From Madurella fahalii (lineage: Eukaryota > Ascomycota > Sordariomycetes > Sordariales), in assembly GCA_029876055.1 (NCBI GenBank), contig CM056876.1, positions 992,001 through 1,056,000 on the forward strand: a stretch of DNA of 64,000 bases, in the 5' to 3' direction. The notes under the pieces were generated by a model. That model had not been told where the DNA came from. It did no database searches and was given only the letters and a program-made list of their open reading frames with translations. Of this stretch, positions 22,980-34,149 are shown one piece after another. The number at the start of each line of letters is the position of its first letter. The first letter of the stretch is position 1. A program made the translations under genes and the position numbers.

Positions 22980-25605
22980 ACTATTTCTGGGTTGACGTAT
23001 ATACGACTAATAAAAGAAGTGTATATAATAGCAGCCCCGTTTAGATCGCGAGTGCGTACCGACGACGTCGACCGCGACATCGCTATAGACAGCGAGAACG
23101 AGCTCGCTCAGCCCCGTCAAGAGCTAATCGACAACTTCATAGAGGACAATAACGCTATAGTGGCAGAAGACTGGATTCCCTATATAGGCGACAGCCCTAA
23201 GGCGGTCGAGGCCGTTAAGTGAGGCGCCAATCGCTACGACTTCCTGGACAAGACCGAAGTATAGCCCGATAAGATAGAGGAGCATTAGGAGTCAGGACTC
23301 GTAGAGTGGTACTGGAAGGGCGTCGATTACAATATCTTCGGTAGATTGGACGTCGGGCTGGGAGAACAGTTCTCCCAACACCCCTTCAAGTACAGCTCGT
23401 CGCCGATTCGAGTTATACTCTATACCGGCGACATCAAAGCCGTCTACAGCTGTATCAACGTCAGCGAGGCCCTAAAGCACTTTCGTACAGCCATATTTCT
23501 ATAGCCGTCTAGAGCGAAGGAACCGGTCGTCACGACCGACGAATACCACATTTTCTAGGCCGCCCGTCCCGACGGCTTATATGTCGTTCCCCGCATAGAC
23601 GTCAAGTTCGGCATAGCCGTAGACATCGATAGCAAAATAAAGGGTTTCCTTTACTCAACCATTGCCGGAACAAACGTACATATCAACCTAAAGGAGGCCA
23701 TATACAGTAAGGACTACGTTACGCCAGGATTATACACCTCCGAGTTCTACCGGGTCTTCAACCTATATAGCGGTAAGAGCAGGCAGTAGAAGGATATAGC
23801 GTACTGCAATAACGATAACGAGGTCGAGTTCGTCTATATAGCGGAAAGGCACGTCGACAAAGAGCTCCAGCCCCTCAACCGTCGCGAGTACTCCGATACT
23901 ATCAGGCTCCCGGAGATACACAGCGTACTAACAGAGGAAAACACACCACTTCAACTCACGGTATACACCACGCACTTCATAGAGCGGCTGATCGACGTAG
24001 GCGTCAACTTGAACGTCGGATGGGACAGAATATGCATCCATTTCTTCCCGTACGACTGCAACGGAAACAGGTACCGCACACCGTAAGACGAGATTAACGA
24101 GCTCGAGCCCCGGTAGCCCGAGGTCGCAGAACACGTCAAGAGGACAGCCCGCTACCTCGCGGCTCCAGGGACAGCCAAGCCGGACGACAGCACGGGAGTA
24201 TATAGTCGAGCCCAGCCAACTACCAGCCAGGCTCAACTCGCTAAAGGCCAAGCATCGACATCAACACAGGTCAACCCGCAAGAGGGCAAAGGAAGCGAGG
24301 AGAGTAAAGCATCGGAGGACGAGGACATACTGGACCTAAGCGATAACGACCTGGAGGTCATCAGCGCTAACAACAAAGGTAAAGGAAAGGCGGTCGTCAA
24401 GAAAGGCAACCGTTATACCGAGATCCTCAAAGCATTCGATAACTTAGGTAGAAAGGCTAAAGGCAGTAAACGTAAGAACATACCTATCGCCCCTTACAAG
24501 GTAGTGCTCGCCCGCATAGAGGCCGAATACCGCGAAAACCCCCTACTACTCGACCGTACGAAGGTCATTATCAACAAGTTTTTCGATAAGCAGCCGGAGG
24601 GCAAGCAGCAGTCTTTCTCAGCGAACAACCAAGTCCAGGCTCTAAAGCGCAAATGCCTTAAAGCATTTACCAGTTTCACTAAGAACAAGGGCATAATCGA
24701 CGTACCAACTCCGATATAGGAGGAACTGCTCACCGTCCGTTGGTATAATCCAAACAGAGTATTGAACAGCGTAATCGGTAGACTCATCAGCCTTATAGGT
24801 TTCGCCGACCGATTTCAGGTCGTTCCCTACAAGGAAACCGTTACCCGCGGCCCAGGACCGAGCAAGGCATATATCGAGGCACTCGAAAGACAAGTGCAAG
24901 ACATCGACGTCGCTACGGAAGTAAAGAACCAGCTAGCGGCCGAGCTCGACAAAGCCAACCTTACTACAGTCGACCATCTAAAGGACCTACATACGAAGGC
25001 AGGAGAAAAGTTTAAATAGCTAGAGGCAAACATAGCAAATAAGGCGAAGGAACTAACCAAGTCAGTCGAGCTCGAGGTCACCAAGACTATAAACACAAGT
25101 ATCGCAGCACTAGTCAAGAAGCATATAAACGAGGCTATTGACAAGGCCGTCAAGGAGAACACAGTAGAGCTCAGCACCAAAATAAACAAAATGCACAAAG
25201 CTCGCGACGAGATCACCAAGCTACACAGCGAGATCGCCGCTTACAAGACGGCTATAGGTGAAGCCCGGAAGCACATAGACGAGCTAGAGGCCGTTATACT
25301 CATCAACCCAAGTACCCCGGCACCGCGAACTACAACGGAGCCATTCTCGGGCAGAAACACCGCACAGCTCGACCAAGCGCACCCGGTTCCAGATAGAGGT
25401 CGATCTGACTACCCCGATTGAAACGCCGACGAAGCGAGCGCATCTTAATACAACCGTTACAGGACCATCGAACGAGTCGACCCTAACCGTAGATCTACCA
25501 AGGCGCCCGCGACCGAAGACGCCGTCGACCAAGGCAGCGAATATATCAATTGAGACACCGACAAAGGGCAAAGGCAAGGGTAAAGAGTTGGATTTCAGCT
25601 TCTAA
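22980..25605 (+). pseudogene. extra 3' ORF of element C, unknown function, broken
   Basis: Between the gag-pol stop and the 3' LTR lies a coding-like region of about 870 codons. Most of it is one frame (22992 to 25421) with a handful of stops (mainly TAG, one TGA). The last part shifts to a neighbouring frame ending ETPTKGKGKGKELDFSF at TAA 25603-25605. The first part also has a competing frame (NYFWVDVYTTNK), so one frameshift at each end is likely. The N-terminal two-thirds looks globular (GLYTSEFYRVFNLYSG), then an acidic/Lys-rich linker, then Ala/Lys/Glu-rich sequence with coiled-coil character (about 24830-25300). No envelope-type membrane segment was noticed. I recognise no domain. Position suggests an accessory protein or captured host gene. 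Confidence 0.6.
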
Positions 25606-25779
25606 GGAGATATCGCTGTTATAGATATATTATAAGAGGTCTGGTCGGCCGTCAAGTAGCCAATCGCTGCGGTATGATGGTCACTCTCAACGATCCTGTC
25701 CTTTCCCTGCACTGAATCTTCATTCACGTAGTTAGCACTGGCGAGGACGCCATAATCTCTTTCTGCAGGAGGGGCAGAT

Positions 25780-25995
25780 TGTTACGAGTCAGACGTGCTT
25801 GGCACGGTAGCACGTAACTAGACTGCCCCGTTACACAGAATGACCACTTCGCGGTCATTCTGCACTTAGTTAGAAATAGACAGACTTAACCACACTTTTG
25901 ATGCTCATACTAGGGTTCATGAAGTGTCCGCCACAGGGCAGTCAAGCCTGACCTCCCTGTAGTCTCCGCTAGCGAGTAGCGAGACACTCGTAGCA
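25780..25995 (+). repeat. right LTR of element C
   Basis: 216 bp, followed by ATAAC. All differences from the left LTR are A/G or C/T. Confidence 0.92.
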
Positions 25996-28900
25996 ATAAC
26001 CTTATTGAACTATACCCCTTAATCTATTATAGTCGATCTCGATACTAGAATAGAGATTAATGTTGTCAGTCTGGAGTTTATAAAGCAGAGGAAACTCCGA
26101 TAGATCGGGATATAATTACCCCGTATTCGGTTTATAGACTATTATATCGTTAAAGCATTTAGTATTTATAAAGTTCCCTTAGAACTGACAGACTACTAAG
26201 GAATTACCAAAAGAATATATATTTCTTATACTACTATTAATTACCCCCTTATTATAAACAATTCCCTTATTCTTCTTAGGATACTAAGTTTAATATCCTA
26301 TAAGATCTTATTATACTAGAAGGGAATTTATAGTAGTTTATAACGGAATCGGAGCGTATTTGGATTGAAAACCCAAAGAAATTCTTAAAAACATATCAAG
26401 GAGAAGCTTATATTTACTCCTTAATACAGTACCTAGATATACCGGAGGCGCTTTTTCTAGAGGAGGAAGAGGAGAATACCTCCCGAAAACCTGAAGATAT
26501 CCCTCCTGAAATCTCAGACTTTACAGATATTATGAACTCCAGCAATACAGATATTCTACCTTCTTTCAAAAGTACTGATTATACTATTGATCTACTCTCT
26601 AATACTATTTCTCCTGTTGGACCTCTTTACCCTCTATTACGATATAAACTTTCGATTTTAGAGGAATATCTATATAAAAACCTAGCGAAAGGCTGTATTC
26701 GTCTATCCTAGAGTTCAGCTATAAGTCCTATCTTATTTGTCCTAAAGAAAGATAGTACTCTATACTTATATATAGATTACTACAGACTTAACCGGATAAC
26801 AGTTAAGAATCGGTACCCTTTACCGTTAATCTCAGAACTCTTGGACCGAGTATCCGGAGCAAAGTATTTTACGAAGTTAGACCTAAAAGAGATATACTAC
26901 CGGATTCGCATCCGAGAAGGAGACGAATAGAAGACGGCTTTCTATACCTAATACGGTCTATTTAAGTATCTTATTATACCTTTTAGCCTAATAAATACTT
27001 CTATGACCTTCCAAAGTTATATTCAGACTGCTTTAGGTAGGCTACTAGACAATTGTTATATATGTTATTTGGATAACATTTTAATTTTCTCCCTAGACCG
27101 GGAAACCTATATAACTTACCTCCAACGAGTCCTGGAACGCCTGAGATAAATGTAGTTATACTGTAAGCCCAGCAAGTATTTATTTTATCAGGATAAGGTA
27201 GAATTTCTAGGTTATATTTTGACTCCCGAAGGTATCGGTATAGATTCGGCACGAATTCAGACTGTCTAAGATTGGCCTGAACTACAATCCTATCGAGATA
27301 TCTAAGTTTTCTTAGGATTTTATAATTTTTACTATCGATTTATTCGAGGTTATTTAGAGATTGTAACACTGTTAAGTAATTTACTAAAGGGGTTATAGAA
27401 CAGACGAAAACCGGGAACCCTCCGGTTAGAGGCCGAAGAGCATACGGTATTCGCGTAGCTTAAGAGAGTATTTCAAGATGCGCTAGTTTTATATTATTTC
27501 GACCCCGAACTCCCTGTCATTATTAAAATAGATACCTCTAACTTTGTAATAGGAGCTGTCCTATCGTAGGTCCCGAAAGGGGGCCGAAAACGTCCCGTTA
27601 CGTTCTAGTCGGCGAAGTTTTCTAGACTGGCCTAGGACTATAGAACTCCTGATAAGGAGATGATAGCTATTATAGAAGCTTTTAAATATTAGCGATACTA
27701 CGTTGAAGGGAGTCACTATAAAGTTACTGTATTTTCGGATTACAATAACTTATAAAGGTTTATAAAGTAAAACCGATTGAACAGCCGACAGGCTAGATAG
27801 TATATATATTTAGTAGGATTTGATTTTACTATTAAGCATCAGCCTAGGAAGCGAAATCTGGCCGATAGCCCCTCGAGAAGACTAGATTATAAGGATAAAG
27901 AACGTCCTAACAGACTCGAGTGGATACCTACTTTTGAGAGCAAAATTACTCGGGTAAACCGGATTAGAAAGCTGATCACGGAAAGAAACAAGATTGCCTA
28001 TTATACAGAAGAGAGTAAATTAGCTCGTATAAGAAACCCTAGTAAATCAGCTAGTACCCGGGTCGGAAAGACGACTGCGAAAGGGGTTAAAAGAGCCTAT
28101 TATATACCAGAGAATAGCGAAGATACTAGTATATAGGACCCTAGTAAACTAGCCAGTTGGAAACCCAAAATAATAGGTTGTCCCTCAGAAGTTACTATAG
28201 AATCGTTAAGTATTTACCTACTAAGACCTTAGGATTATTAAGAAGCCGATTGGCTTAGATAGGAACAGATTGTTACTCGTTAATATACGAGAGAGTACGT
28301 TCGACTAGAAGTAGTTTATACTACGGAACCGTCGAAATCTATAAGAGAATTGATCCTAGAGCTGCAAGCTACAGATCCGGTAACTCTGAAAATTAAGGAA
28401 AGGCTAGTAAGTCCAGCCCGAAACCAGAGAGTTTCGTCTAAATAGGTACTTAGATGCAAATAAGAATTACTGTATTAAGGACGATTGTTCGTCCCGACAG
28501 AGCAAGCTGTTAAGTAGGAGTTACTCTAGCTTTTTTATAACGATCCGTTAGCAAGTCATTTTAGTGTCGAAAAGACTCTTGAACTATTATAAAGAAAATA
28601 CTTCTAGTATAGTATAACTAAAGATGTTAAAGACTACTATAGAACCTGCTATACCTACCAAGTCAATAAGATAAGACGGTATAAGCCGTATAGATCGCTT
28701 GAATCGTTGCCGATTCCTATACGACCTTGGAGCGAAATCACTATAGACTTTATTATGGGTTTTCCTATAGTAAAGAGTCCCGATAGCTCCGAGAAGGATG
28801 TAATTCTAGTGGTTATCGATCGGTATATAAAGATAAACCGATTCTTCCTAGTATCCACTACTATCACCAGCTAAGAATTAGTAGAGCTTGTTTATAAAGA

Positions 28901-29812
28901 GATTAAACTTAAATATAGCTCTATTGATAGTTGTATTAGTGATCGAGGTTCTGTTTTTATATTACAGTTTTGGAGCAATTTGTATTACCTATAAAAGGTA
29001 TATAAACGGCTTTCAACCGCTTTTTACCTATAAACCGACGGGTAAACGGAGCGAGCAAATTAAATACTTATTAATACCTCTATTATTTCGTATACTAAAA
29101 CCAAATTACCTAGGTAAATCTCCTCCTAGAAACAGAATTTGTTATCAACAGTACTGTCAATTCCATAATCAAGATAAGTCCCTTTAAAGCACTAATAGGT
29201 TATTAACCTCCGATTTCCTACTACATCGAGGGCGATATATAAGAGAGGAGGATACCTAGTATAATTAAAAGAATTGAAAAACTTATTGAACTAAGAAAAT
29301 AGTTAGAATAAAATTAGGCTAAAGCTATAGCAGTCTAGAAACGATATTACAACGAGAAGTATATAAAAAAGGAGTTTAAGAATAGAAGTTTAGTATTATT
29401 ATCAACCCGGAATTTGAGATTTAAGTTACTAAGGAAATTGGTACCTAAGTTTATTAGTCTATTTCATATTTTAAACCGAGTCGGATTACTGGCTTATTGT
29501 CTGGTATTCCTGGATAAGTATAATCGTTTATATAATATATTTCCTGTATTAATGTTGGAACTGTAGTATAGCCGAAAAGGAGATAATTCGTCTATAATGC
29601 CGATACTAGACCTTGAGGATAACGGAGAGTAAGAAGTTAAAGAGATTCGAGATAAAAGAAAATTCTAGGGTAAAACCTTCTTTTTAGTCAAATAGGTAGG
29701 CTGGCCCTCGGAGTATAATCAGTAGGTGTTAGAGGAGGATATAATAAATATACCTAAGCTAATATTATAATTCCGAAAAGCATATAAAAACCAGCGAAAG
29801 TATAGGTAATAA
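25996..29812 (+). pseudogene. pol of element A (protease to chromodomain), heavily mutated
   Basis: Continuing A after element C: protease-like IIVDLDTRIEINVVS (DSG lost), RT from about 26590 (PLYPLLRYKLSILEEYL, KLDLKEIYYRI, CYLDNILIFS with the second catalytic Asp now Asn), RNase H (IKIDTSNFVIGAVLS), integrase (WSEITIDFIMGFP, SDRGSVFI) and a C-terminal chromodomain (FFLVK, stop, VGWPSEYNQ) near 29660-29800. Stops are TAG and TAA, at Trp and Gln positions. The DNA is strongly AT-biased compared with element C. Non-functional. Confidence 0.85.
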
Positions 29813-31496
29813 GATATTAATTAATATCTACTTATATAAAGCTATATCCTGGGGTATACCAGATACTAACCCTAACTGAAATACCTTAGAAAAACCCCTA
29901 AAAACAATATAAACCTTAGAAAATTGAAGTCGGTACTAGCTCCAAGTCAGGAGCTACCTCCACCTAAACCTACTAGGCCTCTATATCCTCTACGTTAGTA
30001 GCGATCTTCTCCTTAACCTTCTTAAGAAAACGGCACTTAGCACCCGACTAACCTACGAAACCAATATCGCTAAGCAACAGACAAGCAATAGACTATACCT
30101 CCTAGGTATATACCTTAGACTTATATTACGAAAAGTCAGTAATAACTCAGTAGAAATATAGTAATTAAGACTAATATCGGCATTATAGCCGTAGTTCCGG
30201 CTAAGGCAGGACGACTACTATAGGCGGAGTTGGCTATACAGTACGACTATAGAGTAATATACTATATAAGCTTGCTATCGAGGTATTAGCGATTTATATA
30301 CGAAAACAAACGAGACAATATACTTATAGAAGACAGCTTAGTAGTACCGGAAATACCGAATTAGCAGCGATAAGCGGTCTCGGCGGTATCGAAAGCCCCG
30401 ACCAGATCTTTAGTAACGGCAGCGATCTTCTTACAGCTATAGCAAGATAGTATAGAAACTTAAAGGCAATTACCCTCCTCGTCGAGCTTGCCCTCAGTGT
30501 CCTCTACACGATAATCGACGATAGCATAAGCCGCGTCGATAAGGATTATAAGGTTAACGGAGTCGCTAACTATTCCGGTAGCGGCCTATAATCGTTAGTA
30601 AATCCCCCGCTAATCCGCCGAAAATGCATATAACTTACCGGCATATATAACTCTTTCTTTATATTACAATAGGAGCAACGTAAGGAAGTCGACTACTCGA
30701 AAGAACAGTCAATTGTAAGGACCTCGCCGGAGCGAGGGTTAGTGTTTTTAAATGCCGAGCGAATGCATTTTATATACGGCGTGACCTCGGCGGCGGAGGC
30801 GGCGAAAGTGTCTATCGCGATGGAAAAGTGGCCGAAGCGATAACGAGAAGAGAGAGAGAGAGAAAGAGGAAGAGAGAGAGAGAGGGAGAGAGAGGCGAGG
30901 ACGGGCAGCGAGCTACGTGTAGGAGCAGAGCGAAAAGCGAGCGAAACAACGTATGGAAGAGAGCCTGAAGAAGAAAAGTTTTGGAAAAGGTAGGAGAGGA
31001 GAGGGGTATTTATACCCGAGGAGAAACAGCTAATGTATGTCTGCAAATTTGCAACTGTATATAAGCCTTGCGATTGAGCAGTCGTATAATCTTTACGCAT
31101 TTTGAAGTTACGAGGACAATACGTAAGTTCGGATGGAAATCCAGATGATTTGGCCGTAATTCGGATCTCAAGCCCGAACCGGGAAAGTAGGACCTCGGAG
31201 CAGCGAATCCCACTACGGCCCGACAACCGGCCGAACTTTTCCCGAAAACCTCCCGACTATAAGACGACTCACTCCTTACCCCAAACCATCGTTTCTCCTT
31301 TCCTACTATACAGCTCGTTAGAGCGGATGGACTGTAAGGTCCACCGGTTCGATACTTATCTATTTACACGGCTACGAACAGCACTCGACGTATACCTGAT
31401 ATCCACCCGATGTCATCCCAAGTCTTACCCCCTAAGTTTAGACGATCCTCAGCAGTAAGGAACCTGAGGACAGGTTCTACAGAGGGGAGGATAATT
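29813..31496 (-). other. 3' untranslated part of element A with an antisense coding-like relic
   Basis: No plus-strand gene follows the chromodomain. On the minus strand, about 30570-30350 reads open over some 70 codons with only isolated TAA stops (DSVNLIILIDAAYAIVDY, AVTKDLVGAFDTAETAYRC), and 31226-30693 is an open 177-codon frame crossing a GA microsatellite. This may be a decayed antisense gene carried by A, or chance. No domain recognised. Confidence 0.3.
30846..30896. repeat. GA/AGAG microsatellite
   Basis: Purine-only AGAGAG/AGAGGAAGAG run inside the 3' region of element A. Confidence 0.85.
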
Positions 31497-31747
31497 TGTA
31501 ACGAGAGTCTCCAGACGAAGGTCAGGAGGACCCGCCGAATGATGCTGGATGATGTTACGATACAGGATAGATAAGAACCCCGTAAGGGAACTCTCTCACG
31601 CGGGGCACTTCTGATCCGCAAGGATCAGTCTCTGTGTAATTGATAGGAGGCTGTTTACCAAGATATCGCCCGCTGGTCCAGGTCTTTTCGGTATCAAGAT
31701 ATCGTGGTCCATCTCCCTCAACGTGTTCCCAGAACAACCCCTTTACA
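31497..31747 (+). repeat. right LTR of element A
   Basis: 251 bp, begins TGTAACGAGAG after the purine tract AGGGGAGGATAAT and ends TTTACA, followed by TSD GTTAT. Confidence 0.92.
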
Positions 31748-32345
31748 GTTATCCCTGACATTATACCGTATTTTCCCAAAGCTCATTTTGGACATGACGC
31801 GCTTATCCTATTTTTCGAGGCGTCCGTCCACGTCGACCTTCATAAGAAACGGCTGGCCCGAGTGTACAAAGGCAACTGCAGTATACACTCGGTTGCTGTG
31901 AGAGAGTTGTTTCTCGGACTCGTTCTCTACGGTAACCTATCGTAGCTTCTTGTACAACCCCATCTTCTCCCCAGGTAGGAGTTGGCCATCGAAGGTCCAT
32001 CGCATAGATTGCTGGACCGAGGTTGCAGAGCCACCGCCCACCCCACCCCCACCGTTCCATAAGACATTTGCTTCGGGTATTAACTGCTTAAATCGCGACT
32101 TGTTATGATAGTTTCCGGTCCTGCAAGTTGCTTGGGACCATAGTAATCCGTGATTTGGACTGGGGTTTCTTGCCGATACGTCTGCTGCCCTCGACTTGGT
32201 TTGTGTAGGATCAGACACGAGTCTTGGTTGTCTAATGTGACTGTAACCGTGGCGCTCTTAATTTGCAGTCTTGGGGCGGACTGAAGTCGAGATTCAAGTA
32301 GGATCCCGCCAGGGGACTTGCCATCGCCCAATACGCCGCATCCAG
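31748..32345 (-). pseudogene. 5' part of the host gene split by element A
   Basis: Read on the minus strand toward 31748, one frame contains TVTVTLDNQDSCLIL and QITDYYGPKQL. It then shifts by one and continues as LIPEANVLWNGGGGVGGG, RWTFDGQLLP, VYTAVAFVHSGQPFL and GKIRYNVRDN up to the element. Two in-frame TAG codons (for example at 31937-31939) sit where Trp is plausible. The frame crosses the target duplication into 10994 and beyond. The motif order matches an uncharacterised Pezizomycotina family I recall only by pattern. The start codon is uncertain. Insertion, frameshift and nonsense changes make it non-functional. Confidence 0.65.
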
Positions 32346-32779
32346 ATTGTCAGAAGAGAAACTGACAATCAATATTAATTTGCCCATCGAATTGAAGGCG
32401 ATACTAGCATGTCAGAAAGGGGAGTTGCTAAAATAACCTGAAATAACCATGAAGGAGGAAACAAGTTAGCTTCATGTCAGCGTAGTCCTCGTTACACTTG
32501 GTATCAACCATAGGTATCTCTTAAACCCATCCTCTTTCACAACCTGTCAACCCGTCAGGATATGTGCACATTCTTGTCTCTCTTCTCACCCCGAAAGGTA
32601 GGATAGCAAGCGCCGACCGCCAACCCTGTTTTGTGCCCTTCTACCGACTCGCTTTTTCCCTCAGCGGAAGATCTGTACCTGTCGGACTGCTCGGATAGCA
32701 TATTGATACCCGAAATGGTTCATCAACATCTACCGCTATCAATCCGTCTCTCATATCCTGGTCCGATTCCATACAATCA
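32346..32779. other. intergenic between the split gene and the NLR-like relic
   Basis: No gene seen. It would be the promoter region of the split host gene if that gene starts near 32345. Confidence 0.4.
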
Positions 32780-33100
32780 CTACATCCCATATCGTGGGTA
32801 AAAGGAAGTCCCATGTGATTTCACCACAGCCATATGCGACTTGGTGGTGTTAAACCAATCCTTGGGGACAAAGAAGTGCCTCAGGACCTACCCAGTCTTG
32901 TCATGTGTGTTCCAGGTGCAGAGCCAACCGGCATGGTCAAGAAAGACGAGGCTCTTCTTGTACGATCCAAGGAATTGCTTGGAATTCTCCACCACGCGCG
33001 AGCGCAGTGGTCTCCGTGGGTTGGGATCTCTTGTTTCCCATGCTGGCCAGGGATAGGTGCAACTGTCCACGTACCCGAGGCGCAGGTCACCATGGAAGAG
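32780..33100 (-). pseudogene. C-terminal relic of an NLR/NACHT-type fungal protein
   Basis: The minus-strand frame reads YKKSLVFLDHAGWLCTW, then after an in-frame TAG (32888-32890) HFFVPKDWFNTTKSHMAVV and YPRYGM before a stop at 32780. FLDH..WLCTW followed by HFF.P.DW is the usual end of fungal NACHT/WD40-type STAND proteins as I know the family. Only about 100 codons remain; no NACHT or repeat domain is present upstream. It lies next to the element-A insertion and has the same TAG-type damage as the split gene. Confidence 0.6.
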
Positions 33101-34149
33101 GGGGGACTGCTAAGGTGTTGTGGCTGGGCGTAGTGGCATAGAGAATGGAGCCTTGTGAGAGTGCCGGGCGCGGCCTAAGACACAAATCTGCCGGACCCGC
33201 GGCCGTCCAGACAAGGCCTCGACCCGGACGCTGGTTTCGGGCCCGGGTTCTCCTCGGTCAGGGTTACATCCGACGGCGCCCCCGCTATGATAATATGACT
33301 GCGTTCCCTATCACCTCTAGGGTCGGCCACCTGTGATAAAGAGCATTCCAGAGAACGTTGTATTTAAATTCTCAGTCGTGCTCATGTGTTTCTTGGGTTC
33401 TGCCGCGGAGTGCTCTCGGCCATTAAACCTGGAAGGGTCTCCAGATGTATGGCGTCCTGAGGTCCAACACCGCCGTCCGGAAAGACTAGTATGGACACTT
33501 GCTTCCCTTTGATCCGGTTTAACCTAACACTTAGTAGTCATAGGTCCTATTGCCTTCAAAATTATAGACACAATCGCAAGGCGCGTGGCGGTTCTGGGCG
33601 AAGTTGGTGGTGGATGCCGAGAAGATAGAGTAGCGTGCAGTGAGAAGCGGGAGCAGCACAAGGTAGAGAGCATGCGATAGGTTTGCGCTAAAACTACCCG
33701 TGGTAGATCATTGATGTTCAATCGACGCCATTGGGACCCTAAACCATAAGCTTTGGATCCTTGCTTGTTAGTGCCGGATGGAATTTGGTCCGCTTTTATC
33801 GTTTGTTACGCTGACTACGCCTCATTTGACGCGCGGTATTCGCTCTGTAGAGTACATTACGAATGGTGCGATGGAAGGCCCCACCGTCCGTCGCATAATC
33901 TTGGTCGAGGGCAAACGGGGAATCGGTACCATTGTTGTGGTAAAGCATGTCTCTGGTTATTAGTGCAGATCTCGTATCTCGTATAGAAGCCAAAGGGGAA
34001 ATTGGCCGCGTCACCAAAGAACCCTATTTTTGTAGAAAAGTATGGTGGGGAGAGAAAGTATAAAACCGTTACTCTAAACCCGGCCACGTTGGCAATATCA
34101 GCCCTGCATTGATGCAAGAAAGATTTCAGCTTGAGTTTTGTTGCGGAAC
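33101..34149. other. intergenic; promoter of the serine hydrolase gene at its right end
   Basis: No gene is supported; small overlapping frames occur on both strands. A TATA-type box (TATAAAA, 34059-34065) lies about 85 bp before the ATG of the next gene. Confidence 0.5.
34059..34065 (+). promoter_or_regulatory. TATA-type box of the serine hydrolase gene
   Basis: TATAAAA, about 85 bp upstream of the ATG at 34150. Confidence 0.45.

Larger units (their letters stand above)
15561..25995 (+). mobile_element. Retroelement C: Ty3/gypsy chromovirus with an extra 3' ORF, nested in A
   Basis: 216 bp LTRs (15561-15776, 25780-25995) begin TGTTACGAG and end TAGCA, with TSD ATAAC (15556-15560, 25996-26000). 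It is inserted in A between gag and protease. It contains one gag-pol frame (16012-22695) and a second long coding region (about 22980-25605). A purine tract (CAGGAGGGGCAGA) precedes the right LTR. About fifteen differences between the LTRs are visible, all transitions, and internal stops are mostly TAG. This suggests RIP-like mutation with no indels in gag-pol. Confidence 0.93.
10995..31747 (+). mobile_element. Retroelement A: Ty3/gypsy chromovirus carrying two nested insertions
   Basis: It is bounded by 251 bp direct LTRs (10995-11245, 31497-31747) starting TGTAACGAGAG, with the 5 bp TSD GTTAT. Without insertions B and C it is about 7.4 kb. Order: LTR, gag (11278-11613 then 14543-15560), protease-like region from 26001, RT, RNase H, integrase and a chromodomain ending near 29812, then about 1.7 kb of 3' sequence, a purine tract (AGAGGGGAGGATAA) and the LTR. 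The internal sequence is AT-rich with many TAG/TAA codons at expected Trp/Gln positions, and the RT motif is YLDN instead of YLDD. The element is inactive, consistent with RIP. Confidence 0.93.
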
